This document shows, piece by piece, positions 1 through 10,496 of a DNA stretch of 64,000 bases (positions are counted from its first letter, which is position 1; each line of letters opens with the position of its first letter). The position numbers and the translations under genes were made by a program. This DNA is from Pluralibacter sp. GTDB lineage: Bacteria > Pseudomonadota > Gammaproteobacteria > Enterobacterales > Enterobacteriaceae. The stretch spans positions 1 to 64,000 of the forward strand of contig NZ_JAFAGS010000176.1 in assembly GCF_019237635.1 (NCBI RefSeq). The letters are read 5' to 3'. The notes below the pieces were generated by a model that was not told where the DNA came from, did no database searches, and worked only from the letters and a program-made list of their open reading frames with translations.

Positions 1-1047
1 TGAACCGTATTTGGAGCTAAAGTCGTTGAAGTAGTTGGCGTCGCTGACTTTGGTGTAGTCGACGTTGAAACGCCACACCTGGTCCAGTACGCCAAAGTGT
101 CTCCAGTAGAACATCCAGCGGCGGCTGTCGTTGTCCTCGGGATGCTCATCTTTATAGATTTTATCCGACGGTAAATAGTCGAATTCGAACAGACCGGTAC
201 CCGCTTTTGTCAGATAACGGAATTCGTTTTCCCACATAATGCCGCCGCGCTTTTGCATATAGTGCGGCGTGATGGTGGCATCGAAGTTAGGGGCAATATT
301 CCAGTAATACGGTAAATAGAATTCGACGCCGTTCGTGGAGCTATATTTCGCATTCGGGATAAGGAAACCAGAACGACGTTTATCGCCGATCGGCAACTGT
401 AAATAAGGGCTGTAGAAAACCGGCACCGGGCCAATTTTAAAGCGCGCGTTCCAGATTTCCGCGACCTGTTCCTGGCGGTCCTGAATCACTTCACTGCCGA
501 CGACGCTCCAGGTATTGGCACCGGGCAGGCAGGAGGTGAAGGTGCCGTTATCCAGAATGGTATAGCGGTTTTCGCCGCGCTGTTTCATCAGGTCTGCGGT
601 GCCGCGGCCCTGGCGGCCCACCATCTGGTAATCTCCTTTCCAGACGTTGGTATCCTTGGTGTTCAGGTTTGACCAGGCTTTTGGACCTGTCAGGATCACC
701 TGGTTATCGTCATAGTGTACATTGCCAAGTGCATCTACCGTGCGGACAGGCGTGGCCTGACCCGGGGCCTCTTTCTGGTGCAGCTGTACCTCGTCCGCCT
801 GCAGACGGCTATTACCCTGGTTAATATCGACATTGCCGGTAAATACGGCATTATCAGGATAATTCCCTTTTGCGTGATCGGCGTTAATGGTGACGGGGAG
901 GTTATTTGCATCGCCCTGCACCAGCGGACGATTATAGGTCGGAACCCCTAGCATACATTGAGATGCGAGGTCGGCGGCCGCGCCTTGCTGACTATACAGG
1001 GCGCTGGCGATCATGGTGGCCAGAAGGGTGGGAATACGTTTTTTCAT
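1..1047 (-). CDS. lptD: LPS-assembly protein LptD (N-terminal part, cut by window edge)
   Basis: Outer-membrane beta-barrel that, with LptE, inserts lipopolysaccharide into the outer leaflet at the end of the Lpt bridge. The 349 codons present cover the start, a cleavable signal peptide (about residues 1-24, basic MKKR then a hydrophobic stretch ending in alanines), the N-terminal OstA-like periplasmic beta-jellyroll that receives LPS from LptA, and the first barrel strands (motifs such as [19 protein letters not shown]). The frame is open to base 1, so the rest of the barrel lies outside the window. The start is the ATG at 1047, directly before the signal peptide. djlA is divergent, as in E. 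coli. The identity is clear from sequence and position. Confidence 0.97.
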   Translation of the reverse strand, partial: MKKRIPTLLATMIASALYSQQGAAADLASQCMLGVPTYNRPLVQGDANNLPVTINADHAKGNYPDNAVFTGNVDINQGNSRLQADEVQLHQKEAPGQATPVRTVDALGNVHYDDNQVILTGPKAWSNLNTKDTNVWKGDYQMVGRQGRGTADLMKQRGENRYTILDNGTFTSCLPGANTWSVVGSEVIQDRQEQVAEIWNARFKIGPVPVFYSPYLQLPIGDKRRSGFLIPNAKYSSTNGVEFYLPYYWNIAPNFDATITPHYMQKRGGIMWENEFRYLTKAGTGLFEFDYLPSDKIYKDEHPEDNDSRRWMFYWRHFGVLDQVWRFNVDYTKVSDANYFNDFSSKYGS

Positions 1048-1239
1048 ACGTTGTATTTATTGTTCCGTCATCTGTGGCATTGCGGCTGGCAAACGGTCAG
1101 AGACTAACGTACTCATCGTTAACGCGCCAGTGTTAATCCTGCCGGTTCAAATCAGTGGCGTTAGGTACTGTGCTGAATGACGAGTATGATAATGCATATT
1201 TTAGCTGACGGCATGATGATTTGACCATTTGGGGAGTAT

Positions 1240-2058
1240 ATGCAGTATTGGGGAAAAGTGATCGGCGTGGCGGTTGCCTTAATGATGGGCGGCGGTTTTT
1301 GGGGCGTGGTGCTGGGATTCCTGATAGGCCACCTGTTTGACCGGGCTCGCAGCCGCCGGCTGAACTGGTTTGCTAATCAGCAGGAGCGCCAGTCGCTCTT
1401 TTTTGCCACCACCTTCGAGGTGATGGGGCACCTGACCAAATCGAAAGGGCGCGTGACCGAGGCGGATATTCAGGTCGCCAGCGTGCTGATGGACAGAATG
1501 AACCTGCACGGCGACTCGCGGACCGCCGCGCAGCACGCGTTTCGCGTCGGTAAAGCGGATAACTACCCGCTGCGTGAAAAAATGCGCCAGTTGCGCAGCG
1601 TCTGCTTTGGTCGCTTTGATCTGATTCGGATGTTTCTGGAAATTCAGATTCAGGCCGCTTTCGCGGACGGGTCATTGCATCCTAACGAGCGTGAAGTGCT
1701 GTTTGTCATCGCCGATGAGCTGGGGATCTCTCGCGCCCAGTTCGAGCAGTTCTTGCGTATGATGCAGGGCGGCGCGCAGTTTGGCGGCGGATACCAGCAG
1801 CAGTCGCAGTCCGGCGGTGGCTGGCAGCAGGCGCAGCGTGGTCCGACCCTTGAGGATGCCTGCAATGTGCTGGGCGTAAAACCCTCTGACGATGCGACAA
1901 TCATCAAGCGCGCCTACCGCAAGCTGATGAGCGAACATCACCCGGATAAGCTGGTCGCTAAAGGGTTACCGCCGGAGATGATGGAGATGGCGAAGCAGAA
2001 GGCGCAGGAAATTCAGAAAGCCTATGAGCTTATTAAAGAGCAGAAGGGCTTTAAGTAA
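1240..2058 (+). CDS. djlA: Co-chaperone DjlA, membrane-anchored J-domain protein
   Basis: Membrane-anchored type III DnaJ-like co-chaperone that stimulates DnaK; in E. coli it influences the Rcs capsule pathway. Length is 272 aa against 271 in E. coli. One glycine-rich N-terminal transmembrane segment (about residues 6-30) is followed by a TerB-like helical region (about 50-170), a Gln/Gly-rich linker (about 180-200) and a C-terminal J domain (about 205-272) with the essential HPD motif (in SEHHPDKL). The start ATG follows a GGGGAG Shine-Dalgarno sequence. The gene is divergent from lptD and convergent with rluA across a strong hairpin. Confidence 0.97.
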   Translation: MQYWGKVIGVAVALMMGGGFWGVVLGFLIGHLFDRARSRRLNWFANQQERQSLFFATTFEVMGHLTKSKGRVTEADIQVASVLMDRMNLHGDSRTAAQHAFRVGKADNYPLREKMRQLRSVCFGRFDLIRMFLEIQIQAAFADGSLHPNEREVLFVIADELGISRAQFEQFLRMMQGGAQFGGGYQQQSQSGGGWQQAQRGPTLEDACNVLGVKPSDDATIIKRAYRKLMSEHHPDKLVAKGLPPEMMEMAKQKAQEIQKAYELIKEQKGFK

Positions 2059-2062
2059 GTCA

Positions 2063-2090
2063 TCGCTCTCGCCCCGAAGGGCGAGAGCGA
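2063..2090. terminator. Bidirectional hairpin between djlA and rluA
   Basis: A perfect 12-bp inverted repeat (TCGCTCTCGCCC / GGGCGAGAGCGA) around a CGAA tetraloop sits in the 36-bp gap between the converging djlA and rluA stops. There is no long T-run on the djlA side. It probably ends or protects both transcripts. Confidence 0.7.
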
Positions 2091-2094
2091 GAGG

Positions 2095-2754
2095 TTAAAA
2101 ATCCGCGGGCGCTTTGAAGGTCATCGGCGTGCCATACGCCGGATGGGTAATGGTCAGCATCCATGCATGCAGCAGCAGCCGGGGCGCTAATGCCAGCGCC
2201 TCGGGCGTGGCGTAAAACTTATCGCCGAGGATCGGGTACCCCAGCGCCTGCATATGTACGCGCAGTTGGTGGGAACGCCCGGTAATTGGTTTTAGCAGGA
2301 CTCGCGCGGTGTTATCGTCGCCATACTCCTGCACCTGATACTCAGTTTGCGCCGCTTTGCCAGTCTCAAAACAGACTTTCTGTTTTGGGCGGTTCGGCCA
2401 GTCGCAGATAAGCGGCAGGTCCACCAGGCCCTCTTCGTGTTGCGGATGACCAAAGACGCGCGCCAGATACTGCTTTTTCGGTTCGCGCTCGCGGAACTGG
2501 CGCTTAAGCTCCCGCTCTGCGGCTTTGGTGAGGGCCACCACGATCACGCCGCTGGTCGCCATGTCCAGGCGATGCACGGATTCCGCCTGCGGGAAATCAC
2601 GCTGCACGCGGGTCATGATACTGTCTTTGTGCTCTTCAAGACGGCCCGGTACGGACAACAAACCGCTCGGCTTGTTGACCACCATAATGTGCTCATCCTG
2701 ATACAGCACCACAAGCCATGGATCCTGCGGCGGGTTGTAGGCGTCCAACACCAT
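2095..2754 (-). CDS. rluA: 23S/tRNA pseudouridine synthase RluA
   Basis: Dual-specificity pseudouridine synthase that modifies U746 of 23S rRNA and U32 of several tRNAs. It has 219 aa, the usual length. The catalytic Asp lies in the RluA-family motif HRLDMATSG (about residues 60-70), and the binding motif GRSHQLRVHMQALGYPILGD is conserved near residues 158-178. The gene starts 9 bp after the rapA stop on the same strand, so it is probably co-transcribed with rapA. No S4 domain is present, as expected for RluA rather than RluC or RluD. Confidence 0.97.
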   Translation of the reverse strand: MVLDAYNPPQDPWLVVLYQDEHIMVVNKPSGLLSVPGRLEEHKDSIMTRVQRDFPQAESVHRLDMATSGVIVVALTKAAERELKRQFREREPKKQYLARVFGHPQHEEGLVDLPLICDWPNRPKQKVCFETGKAAQTEYQVQEYGDDNTARVLLKPITGRSHQLRVHMQALGYPILGDKFYATPEALALAPRLLLHAWMLTITHPAYGTPMTFKAPADF

Positions 2755-2763
2755 ATTCGCTCC

Positions 2764-5670
2764 TTACTGGTGCGTCACGACGATCAGTCGCAATGCGTCC
2801 AGGCGCCAGCCAGCCTGGTTGAGGCTGTCCATCACCTGCTGACGGTTGCTCTCGATGGCGTCGAGCTCGTCGTCGCGGATGTTCGGGTTCACTGCTTTCA
2901 GCGCTTCCAGTCGCGACAGTTCCGCGCTCAGCTTTTCGTCCGCTTCACGGCGGGCGGCATCAATCAGCGTGCGCGCGGCTTTCTCAACCTGCGCTTCGCC
3001 CTGCTGCAGAATTGCGTGAACGTCCTGCTGCACCGCATTCACCAGCTTGCTGCCGGTATGACGGTTAACGGCGCTCAGCTGGCGGTTAAAGCTTTCAAAC
3101 TCGACCTGGGCTGCCAGGTTGTTGCCGGTTTTATCCACCAGCATTCGCACCGGCGTCGGCGGCAGGAAACGGTGCAGCTGCAGCTGTTTCGGCGCCTGCG
3201 CTTCCACCACGTAAATCAGCTCCAGCAGCAGGGTGCCTACCGGCAGGGCTTTGTTTTTCAGCAGCGAAATGGTGCTGCTGCCGGTATCGCCGGAGAGGAT
3301 AAGATCCAGGCCGTTGCGGATAAGCGGGTGCTCCCAGGTGATGAACTGCGCATCTTCGCGGGACAGCGCCACATCGCGCTCAAAGGTAATGGTACAGCCG
3401 TCTTCCGGCAGACCCGGGAAATCCGGCACCAGCATATGGTCGGATGGGGTCAGCACAATCAGGTTTTCGCCGCGATCATCCTGGTTGATGCCGATGATAT
3501 CAAACAGGTTCATGGCAAAGTTAATCAGGCCAGTATCGTCATCTTGCTCTTCAATGCTTCCGGCAAGCGCCTGCGCTTTTTCACCGCCGTTGGAGTTGAT
3601 TTCCAGCAGTCGATCGCGGCCTTGTTCCAGCTGCGCTTTCAGCGCGTCGTGCTGCTCGCGGCAGGCTTTGATCAGCTCGTCAAACCCGTCGGTGGTTTCC
3701 GGCGCAGCAAGGTAGTTAATGAGCTGCGCGTGGACGCTATCGTAAATGGTGCGACCGGTCGGGCAGGTGTGTTCGAACGCGTCCAGGCCTTCGTGATACC
3801 AGCGCACCAGCACGGATTGCGCGGTTTTTTCCAGATAAGGAACGTGGATCTGGATATCGTGCGCCTGACCGATACGATCCAGACGGCCGATACGCTGCTC
3901 CAGCAGATCCGGGTTAAACGGCAGGTCGAACATCACCAGATGGCTGGCGAACTGGAAGTTACGGCCTTCAGAACCGATTTCAGAACACAGCAGCACCTGC
4001 GCGCCGGTATCTTCCTCGGCAAACCAGGCGGCGGCGCGGTCGCGTTCGATGATGGACATGCCTTCATGGAAGACGGCGGCGCGAATACCTTCGCGCTCGC
4101 GCAGCACCTGCTCAAGCTGTAGCGCGGTGGCGGCTTTGGCGCAGATAACCAGCACCTTTTGCGAACGATGGCTGGTCAGGTAGCCCATCAGCCACTCGAC
4201 GCGCGGGTCGAAGTTCCACCAGGTACCGCTGTCGCCTTCAAACTCCTGATAGATTTGCTCCGGGTAGAGCATATCGCGGGCGCGGTCTTCTGCGGTTTTG
4301 CGCGCCCCCATAATGCCGGAGACCTTAATCGCCGTCTGGTATTGCATCGGCAGCGGCAGCTTAATAGTGTGCAGTTCGCGTTTCGGGAAGCCCTTGACGC
4401 CGTTACGGGTGTTGCGGAACAGCACGCGGCTGGTGCCGTGGCGGTCCATCAGCATAGCGATCAGTTCCTGACGCGCGCTGTCGGCATCCGCGCTTTCGCT
4501 GTTCGCTGCCTGTAGCAGCGGTTCGATATCCTGTTCGCCAATCAGGTCGCCGAGCGTGTTGAGCTCAGTATCGCTGAGTTTCTTACCTGCCAGCAGCATC
4601 GCCACAGCGTCCGCCACCGGACGATAGTTCTTCTGCTCTTCCACGAACTGGGTGAAATCGTGGAAACGGTTCGGGTCCAGCAGGCGCAGACGCGCGAAGT
4701 GGCTCTCCATGCCGAGCTGCTCCGGCGTTGCCGTCAGCAGCAGTACGCCGGGCACGCGTTCGGCCAGCTGTTCGATGGCCTGGTATTCGCGACTTGGGGC
4801 CTCTTCGCTCCACACCAGGTGGTGCGCCTCGTCGACGACCATGATGTCCCATTCGGCATCGCACAGGTGTTCAAGACGCTGCTTACTGCGGCGAACGAAA
4901 TCCAGCGAGCAGATAACCAGCTGTTCGGTTTCAAACGGGTTGTCGGCGTCGTGCTGGGCTTCGGCATAGCGCTCGTCATCAAACAGGGAGAAGCGCAGGT
5001 TAAAGCGGCGCAGCATCTCCACCAGCCATTGGTGCTGCAGGGTTTCCGGAACAATCACCAGCACGCGATCGGCGGCGCCAGCGAGCAGCTGTTGATGCAG
5101 GATCATCCCGGCTTCAATGGTTTTACCCAGACCCACTTCGTCCGCCAGCAGTACGCGCGGCGCATGGCGACGACCGACGTCATGTGCGATATGCAACTGA
5201 TGGGGAATCAGGCTGGTGCGCTGGCCGCGCAGGCCGCTCCACGGCATGCGGTACTGTTCGCTATGGTACTTACGGGCGCGATAGCGCAGGGCAAAGCGAT
5301 CCATACGGTCGATTTGTCCGGCGAACAGGCGGTCCTGCGGTTTGCTGAAGACCAGCTTGCTGTCGAGCAGCACTTCTCGCAGCACCACGTCGGTTTCCTG
5401 CGTGTCGAGACGGGTGCCGGTATACGCCAGCAGCCCTTTTTCTTCTTTTACATCGTCAATGCGCAGCTGCCAGCCTTCGTGGCTGGTCACCGTGTCGCCC
5501 GGGTTGAACATGACGCGGGTGATGGGAGAGTCGTTACGCGCGTACAGACGGTTTTCACCGGTTGCCGGGAAAAGGAGAGTGACCATGCGCGCATCCAGCG
5601 CTACGACTGTCCCTAATCCCAGTTCGCTTTCTGTGTCGCTAATCCAGCGCTGACCAAGTGTAAAAGGCAT
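2764..5670 (-). CDS. rapA: RNA polymerase-associated ATPase RapA (HepA)
   Basis: SWI2/SNF2-family ATPase that binds core RNA polymerase and recycles it after termination. It has 968 aa, matching E. coli. Visible elements in order: N-terminal Tudor-like domains (1-about 110), Walker A-like motif [12 protein letters not shown] (about 173-184), DEAH box (about 280), [10 protein letters not shown] (motif III region), helicase C-terminal motifs including [10 protein letters not shown] and [11 protein letters not shown], then a long C-terminal spacer and RapA-specific domain. rluA follows directly. No upstream partner is close: 129 bp separate it from polB. Confidence 0.97.
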   Translation of the reverse strand: MPFTLGQRWISDTESELGLGTVVALDARMVTLLFPATGENRLYARNDSPITRVMFNPGDTVTSHEGWQLRIDDVKEEKGLLAYTGTRLDTQETDVVLREVLLDSKLVFSKPQDRLFAGQIDRMDRFALRYRARKYHSEQYRMPWSGLRGQRTSLIPHQLHIAHDVGRRHAPRVLLADEVGLGKTIEAGMILHQQLLAGAADRVLVIVPETLQHQWLVEMLRRFNLRFSLFDDERYAEAQHDADNPFETEQLVICSLDFVRRSKQRLEHLCDAEWDIMVVDEAHHLVWSEEAPSREYQAIEQLAERVPGVLLLTATPEQLGMESHFARLRLLDPNRFHDFTQFVEEQKNYRPVADAVAMLLAGKKLSDTELNTLGDLIGEQDIEPLLQAANSESADADSARQELIAMLMDRHGTSRVLFRNTRNGVKGFPKRELHTIKLPLPMQYQTAIKVSGIMGARKTAEDRARDMLYPEQIYQEFEGDSGTWWNFDPRVEWLMGYLTSHRSQKVLVICAKAATALQLEQVLREREGIRAAVFHEGMSIIERDRAAAWFAEEDTGAQVLLCSEIGSEGRNFQFASHLVMFDLPFNPDLLEQRIGRLDRIGQAHDIQIHVPYLEKTAQSVLVRWYHEGLDAFEHTCPTGRTIYDSVHAQLINYLAAPETTDGFDELIKACREQHDALKAQLEQGRDRLLEINSNGGEKAQALAGSIEEQDDDTGLINFAMNLFDIIGINQDDRGENLIVLTPSDHMLVPDFPGLPEDGCTITFERDVALSREDAQFITWEHPLIRNGLDLILSGDTGSSTISLLKNKALPVGTLLLELIYVVEAQAPKQLQLHRFLPPTPVRMLVDKTGNNLAAQVEFESFNRQLSAVNRHTGSKLVNAVQQDVHAILQQGEAQVEKAARTLIDAARREADEKLSAELSRLEALKAVNPNIRDDELDAIESNRQQVMDSLNQAGWRLDALRLIVVTHQ

Positions 5671-5799
5671 ATATTCGGCTCTATATCTTTAATTGCAGGC
5701 AATAGTTCATCACCGCCAGCACAACCAGCGGTAAGTCAACATTGGGTCCAGGAATGGAAAGGGCGCTATGGTACTGGAAGCCAGTGATTTCGTCACGCG

Positions 5800-8157
5800 T
5801 CAAAATAGCCCCAGTTGCCCTGTCAGTATTGTAGCAAAATCATCATCGACAAAGGGGAGTATTCCTTCCGCGACCGGTTCTAATTGTTTAGATAAATAGT
5901 GGTCATAGTCGAGCGGCGACTGCTGATAGCTTACCGGCTCTGCTCCGCCGGTGGTCCAGACGTATTTGATCGTGCCGCGCTGCTGGTACTGCAGGGGGCG
6001 CCCGCGTCTGGCGTTCTCGTCGTCAGCCAGTCTTGCGGCGCGCACGTGCGGCGGTATATTGCGCTGATATTCGGCGAGCGGGCGGCGCAGTTGCTTACGG
6101 TACACCAGTTGCTCATCAAGCCTGCCTGCCATCAGGTTGTCGATAGTCGTGCGGATGAAATCCTGATACGGCTCATGGCGAAAGATGCGGCGGTACAGCT
6201 CCTGCTGAAACTGTTGCGCCAGCGGCGTCCAGTCGGTGCGTACCGTTTCAAGCCCTTTGAACACCAGTCGTTGTTCATCGCCGTTCTGGATCATTCCGGC
6301 ATAGCGCTTCTTGCTGCCAGTCTCCGTGCCACGGATGGTCGGCATCAGGAAGCGGCAGAAATGGGTTTCGAACTCCAGTTCCATGGCGCTGGTGAGCCCT
6401 TCTGCTGCCAGCGTTTTCGCCCACCAGTCGTTGACGAAAGCCACCAGTTGTCTGCCAATCGCCGCCGCTTCCTCTTCGCCATGGGCGCGTTTGAGCCAGA
6501 CGAAGGTTGAGTCGGTGTCGCCGTAAATCACATCATAGCCCTGTGACTCAATCAGCGCTTTGGTCTGGCGCATGATCGCGTGCCCGCGCATGGTGATCGA
6601 CGAGGCGAGGCGGGGATCGAAAAAACGGCAGGCGCTGGTGCCCAGCACGCCGTAAAAGGCGTTCATGATGATCTTCAGCGCCTGGGACAGCGGTTTGTTG
6701 TGGTGGGCTTTGGCATCGTCGCGCCCGTGCCAGATCTGGCTGACGATCCCCGGCAAACAGTGTTTGTCGCGTGAGAACCATGCCCCAAGAAAACCTTCGG
6801 TGCTGTGGGTGGGATCCGGCTGCGCCATCCCTTCAATAAGGCCGACGGGGTCGATAAGAAAGGTGCGAATGATCGACGGGTACAGGCTTTTATAATCCAG
6901 CACCAGTACGGAGTCGTATAGCCCTGGCCGCGAATCCATCACATAGCCGCCGGGGCTGGCCTGCGGCGGAACCTCGCCGAGATTTGGCGCAACATAGCCC
7001 AGCCGGTGCATGCGCGGAAAATAGAGGTGGCTAAAGGCGGCGACCGAGCCGCCGTGGCGATCGGCGGGCAGCCCGTTGACCGTGGCGCGCTCAAGCAAAA
7101 ACGGCATGATTTCGGTTTTGTGGAAAATCCGCGTCACCAGCTCGCAGTCTTTCAGGTTATAGGTGGCGAGCGCTGGTTTATCTTCGGCGAAGCGACGGTC
7201 GATTTCGTCCATTCGGTCCCAGGGATTGTCGATCGATTTCCCTTCGCCGAGCAGTTCCTGCGACACCGACTCCAGTGAAAAGGAGGCGAAGCTCCAGAAC
7301 GCCGACTTCAGCGCCTCAATGCCGTCGATAATGAGCCGACCATTGACCTGGGCAAAGAAGACGCCGTTTTTGAAACCGTGCTCGCGCCATTCAATCTCGG
7401 TATTGCCGCGCCCCAGCATCAGGGGAATTCGGTAACGTTCGGCATGTTTTTGCAGCACGCGGAGATCGAACTGCACCAGGTTCCAGCCAATGATGACGTC
7501 CGGGTCGTGGGTGGCGAACCAGGCGTTGAGTTTTTCCAGCAATTGCGGGCGGCTGGCGACGTACTCCAGCTGAAAATCGCAGCCCGCCGCATCGCCGTTT
7601 TCCGGCCCCAGCATATAGACGACCCGCTGACCGCAGCCTTCGAGACCGATGCAGTAGAGTTCGCCGTGGCGCGTTGTTTCGATATCCAGCGACGCCCATT
7701 TCAGCGGTGGGCGATAGTGGGGGTTGGGCTTGAGCCGGGCACCGGTCAGCACGTTATCCTGACGCTCGCCTTCCACCCACACCGGCGCGGTGATAAACCG
7801 CTCCATCAGATAGCGTTCCGGCGGGCGAATATCGGCTTCATAGACGGTGATGCCTGCTTCCCGCAGCAGCTTTTCGAGGCGCATCAACTGACGGTGCGAA
7901 CGGCAGTAAAGACCAAAGACCGGCTGACGGTGAAAATCCTGCAACGCCAGCGGCGCCAGGCGGGCGTCCCGCTCGCTATGCAGCAGGCGTTCCGCCTGCG
8001 CGCGCTGGAATTCGGGAATAAAGGCCACAGACTCCTGCGGCGGCAGCGTCACCTGCAGCGGGCCGTCGTCGGTCGCCAGCCAGAATGACACCTCGGTGCC
8101 CTGCGGCGTATCCCGCCAGTGGCGGGTTAATAAAAAGCCTTCTCGCGCCTGGGTCAC
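5800..8157 (-). CDS. polB: DNA polymerase II (family B, SOS-induced)
   Basis: Family-B DNA polymerase with 3'-5' proofreading that acts in replication restart and lesion bypass. It has 785 aa (783 in E. coli). The Exo I motif DIETT is near residue 156. The polymerase motifs are DYKSLYPSI (motif A), the KIIMNAFYG helix (motif B) and YGDTDS (motif C with both catalytic aspartates). The start is GTG at 8157, aligned with the family's N-terminus. A LexA box lies about 60 bp upstream, consistent with SOS control. The gene lies downstream of araBAD on the same strand but has its own promoter. Confidence 0.97.
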   Translation of the reverse strand: MTQAREGFLLTRHWRDTPQGTEVSFWLATDDGPLQVTLPPQESVAFIPEFQRAQAERLLHSERDARLAPLALQDFHRQPVFGLYCRSHRQLMRLEKLLREAGITVYEADIRPPERYLMERFITAPVWVEGERQDNVLTGARLKPNPHYRPPLKWASLDIETTRHGELYCIGLEGCGQRVVYMLGPENGDAAGCDFQLEYVASRPQLLEKLNAWFATHDPDVIIGWNLVQFDLRVLQKHAERYRIPLMLGRGNTEIEWREHGFKNGVFFAQVNGRLIIDGIEALKSAFWSFASFSLESVSQELLGEGKSIDNPWDRMDEIDRRFAEDKPALATYNLKDCELVTRIFHKTEIMPFLLERATVNGLPADRHGGSVAAFSHLYFPRMHRLGYVAPNLGEVPPQASPGGYVMDSRPGLYDSVLVLDYKSLYPSIIRTFLIDPVGLIEGMAQPDPTHSTEGFLGAWFSRDKHCLPGIVSQIWHGRDDAKAHHNKPLSQALKIIMNAFYGVLGTSACRFFDPRLASSITMRGHAIMRQTKALIESQGYDVIYGDTDSTFVWLKRAHGEEEAAAIGRQLVAFVNDWWAKTLAAEGLTSAMELEFETHFCRFLMPTIRGTETGSKKRYAGMIQNGDEQRLVFKGLETVRTDWTPLAQQFQQELYRRIFRHEPYQDFIRTTIDNLMAGRLDEQLVYRKQLRRPLAEYQRNIPPHVRAARLADDENARRGRPLQYQQRGTIKYVWTTGGAEPVSYQQSPLDYDHYLSKQLEPVAEGILPFVDDDFATILTGQLGLF

Positions 8158-8175
8158 GTCGATCGCTCATTCAGC

Positions 8176-8204
8176 AAAAAACCAGGCCTGATTATAGCCT
8201 GGTT
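8176..8204 (-). terminator. araBAD terminator upstream of polB
   Basis: On the minus strand an 8-bp stem AACCAGGC/GCCTGGTT with a 9-nt loop is followed by a T-run. It lies 34 bp after the araD stop. The loop carries TATAAT, the best -10 candidate for polB. Confidence 0.7.
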
Positions 8205-8232
8205 TGTCTGGTTTTGCTGTGGTTTTATACAG
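8191..8232 (-). promoter_or_regulatory. polB promoter with LexA (SOS) box
   Basis: A LexA-like operator with CTGT and ACAG half-sites separated by eight A+T-rich bases occupies 8217-8232. It closely resembles the known E. coli polB operator. A perfect -10 hexamer TATAAT (minus strand, 8196-8191) lies 20 bp downstream of the box, so LexA would cover the -35 region, whose sequence is poor. Confidence 0.8.
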
Positions 8233-8237
8233 TTATT

Positions 8238-8933
8238 CTACTGGCCGTAATACGCTTTAGCGCCGTGCTTGCGCAGATAATGCTTGTCCAGCAGCGTCTG
8301 CTGCATCTCAGGTAACTGCGGCGTAAGCTGGTGGCAGAAGATCCCCATATAGGCGACCTCTTCCAGTACGATGGCGTTATGTACCGCATCTTCGGCGTTC
8401 TTGCCCCAGGCGAATGGACCGTGAGAATGCACCAGTACGCCAGGCATCTGTGCGGCATCGAGCCCCTGCGCGGCGAACGTTTCAACGATAACCTTACCGG
8501 TTTCCCATTCATACTCGCCGTTGATTTCCGTGTCGGTCATTTTGCGGGTGCAGGGGATAGCGCCGTAGAAATAGTCCGCATGCGTGGTGCCGGTGGCCGG
8601 AATGGCCAACCCCGCCTGCGCCCAGATGGTGGCATGGCGCGAGTGGGTATGCACAATGCCGCCAATCGTGGGAAACGCCTGGTACAGCAGCCGGTGCGTC
8701 GGCGTATCCGATGACGGTTTCTTGCGGCCTTCCACCACCTCGCCGGTCTCCAGACTGACGACCACTATATCGTCAGCGGTCATCTGACGGTAGTCGACGC
8801 CGGAGGGTTTAATAACGAAAACGCCGCGCGCGCGGTCGACGGCGCTGACGTTGCCCCACGTCAGCGTGACCAGGTGGTGTTCCGGTAGCGCCAGATTGGC
8901 GTCAAGGACCTGGCGTTTGAGATCTTCAAGCAT
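8238..8933 (-). CDS. araD: L-ribulose-5-phosphate 4-epimerase AraD
   Basis: Class II aldolase-fold, metal-dependent epimerase that converts L-ribulose 5-phosphate to D-xylulose 5-phosphate, the last step of arabinose catabolism. It has 231 aa, the family length. Zn ligands are in [10 protein letters not shown] (about 95-97) and the [11 protein letters not shown] region (about 171); the phosphate-binding GNVSAVD and SSDTPTH motifs are visible. The start at 8933 (MLEDLK) follows a GAGGGG ribosome site; an ATG nine codons upstream has no such support. Third gene of the araBAD operon. Confidence 0.97.
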   Translation of the reverse strand: MLEDLKRQVLDANLALPEHHLVTLTWGNVSAVDRARGVFVIKPSGVDYRQMTADDIVVVSLETGEVVEGRKKPSSDTPTHRLLYQAFPTIGGIVHTHSRHATIWAQAGLAIPATGTTHADYFYGAIPCTRKMTDTEINGEYEWETGKVIVETFAAQGLDAAQMPGVLVHSHGPFAWGKNAEDAVHNAIVLEEVAYMGIFCHQLTPQLPEMQQTLLDKHYLRKHGAKAYYGQ

Positions 8934-8950
8934 GTTTTCCCCTCGCTCAG

Positions 8951-8974
8951 GCCCTCTCACGTAAGGGAGAGGGC
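8951..8974. repeat. Hairpin between araA and araD
   Basis: An 8-bp inverted repeat GCCCTCTC/GAGAGGGC with an 8-nt loop lies in the 47-bp gap between araA and araD. No T-run follows. A stem here may stabilise the upstream message or lower araD expression relative to araBA. Confidence 0.55.
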
Positions 8975-8980
8975 GCCGGT

Positions 8981-10486
8981 TTACTGGCGTTTGCCGCCGT
9001 AATACACCTCATTCCAGCGCAGCGCATCTTTAAAGGCCGGTAGTCGGGTGTCGTTATCGATAACCGTCAGCTCAATGTCATGCAACTCGCTGAACTGACG
9101 CATATCCTCCAGCGTCAGCGCGTGGCTGAAGACGGTATGGTGCGCGCCGCCAGCGATGATCCAGGCTTCAGAGGCCGTTTGCAGGTCCGGCTGCGCTTTC
9201 CACAGGGCGTTCGCCACCGGCAGTTTCGGCAGGCTGTGCGGCGTTTTTACGGTTTCAATGGTGTTAACCAGCAGGCGGAAACGGTCGCCCAGATCGATAA
9301 GGCTGGCGACGATGCCCGGGCCGGTTTTGGTGTCGAAGATAAGGCGGGCCGGATCGGCCTTGCCGCCGATGCCGAGGTACTGCACGTCGAGGACCGGTTT
9401 CTCGTCGGTGGCGATTGTCGGACACACTTCCAGCATATGCGATCCCAGCACCAGATCGTTGCCGTGATCGAAGTGGTAGGTGTAGTCCTCCATAAACGAG
9501 GTGCCGCCCGGCAGGCTGGTCGACATCACTTTCATGATGCGCAGCAGGGCGGCGGTTTTCCAGTCGCCTTCACCGGCAAAGCCGTAACCTTGCTGCATTA
9601 AGCGCTGTACGGCGAGGCCGGGAAGCTGCTTCAGGCCATGGAGGTCTTCAAATGTGGTGGTAAAGGCATGGAAACCGCCCTGCTGCAAAAACCGCTTCAT
9701 GCCGAGCTCAATGCGCGCCGCGTCCAGCACGTTCTGGCGCTTATCGCCTTTCACCTGCGCGGCAGGCGTCAGGCGGTAGCGGCTTTCATATTCATCCACC
9801 AGCGCGCTGACATCGCCATCGGCAATCTCGTTCACCACCTGCACCAGATCGCCAACGCCCCAGGTGTTGACTGAGAAGCCGAATTTGATCTGTGCGGCAA
9901 CCTTATCGCCGTCGGTAACCGCCACTTCACGCATGTTGTCGCCAAAACGCACCACTTTCAGGTGACGGGTATCCTGAGTGGATACCGCCTGACGCATCCA
10001 GGAGCCGATGCGCTGTTGCGCCTGCGGGTCCTGCCAGTGGCCGGTGACCACGCTGTGGTTCAGGCGCATGCGCGCGCCGATGAAGCCGAATTCGCGGCCG
10101 CCATGCGCGGTTTGGTTCAGGTTCATAAAGTCCATGTCAATGCTGTCCCACGGCAGCGCGGCATTGAACTGGGTGTGGAACTGCAGCAGCGGTTTGTTGA
10201 GGATGCTCAGGCCGTTAATCCACATTTTCGCCGGTGAGAAGGTGTGGAGCCACACCACCAACCCCGCGCATTTGTCGCTGTAGTTGGCATCCCGGCAGAT
10301 ATGGGTAATTTCATCCGGCGTGGTGCCAAGCGGTTTCAGGACCAGTCTACAGGGTAGCTTGCCTTCCGCGTTCAGGGCATTCACCACGTGTTCCGCGTGC
10401 TGGGTAACCTTATGCAGCGCCTCAGGGCCGTACAGATGCTGACTGCCGATGACAAACCACACTTCATAGTCGTTAAAAATCGTCAT
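8981..10486 (-). CDS. araA: L-arabinose isomerase AraA
   Basis: Mn-dependent isomerase that interconverts L-arabinose and L-ribulose in the cytoplasm. It has 501 aa (500 in E. coli). The family pattern is clear: N-terminal FEVWF-like segment ([15 protein letters not shown]), the conserved [12 protein letters not shown] region near residue 80, the catalytic Glu pair in the GEGDWKTAA and [10 protein letters not shown] segments (about 306 and 333), and C-terminal metal-binding histidines ([16 protein letters not shown]). Second gene of the ara operon, 10 bp after araB. Confidence 0.98.
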   Translation of the reverse strand: MTIFNDYEVWFVIGSQHLYGPEALHKVTQHAEHVVNALNAEGKLPCRLVLKPLGTTPDEITHICRDANYSDKCAGLVVWLHTFSPAKMWINGLSILNKPLLQFHTQFNAALPWDSIDMDFMNLNQTAHGGREFGFIGARMRLNHSVVTGHWQDPQAQQRIGSWMRQAVSTQDTRHLKVVRFGDNMREVAVTDGDKVAAQIKFGFSVNTWGVGDLVQVVNEIADGDVSALVDEYESRYRLTPAAQVKGDKRQNVLDAARIELGMKRFLQQGGFHAFTTTFEDLHGLKQLPGLAVQRLMQQGYGFAGEGDWKTAALLRIMKVMSTSLPGGTSFMEDYTYHFDHGNDLVLGSHMLEVCPTIATDEKPVLDVQYLGIGGKADPARLIFDTKTGPGIVASLIDLGDRFRLLVNTIETVKTPHSLPKLPVANALWKAQPDLQTASEAWIIAGGAHHTVFSHALTLEDMRQFSELHDIELTVIDNDTRLPAFKDALRWNEVYYGGKRQ

Positions 10487-10496
10487 GTTCCTGTCC

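Noticed and set aside
2347-5616. Long plus-strand frames (591 and 318 codons) opposite rluA and rapA
   Set aside because: Antisense shadows of conserved genes; the translations look like composition artefacts.
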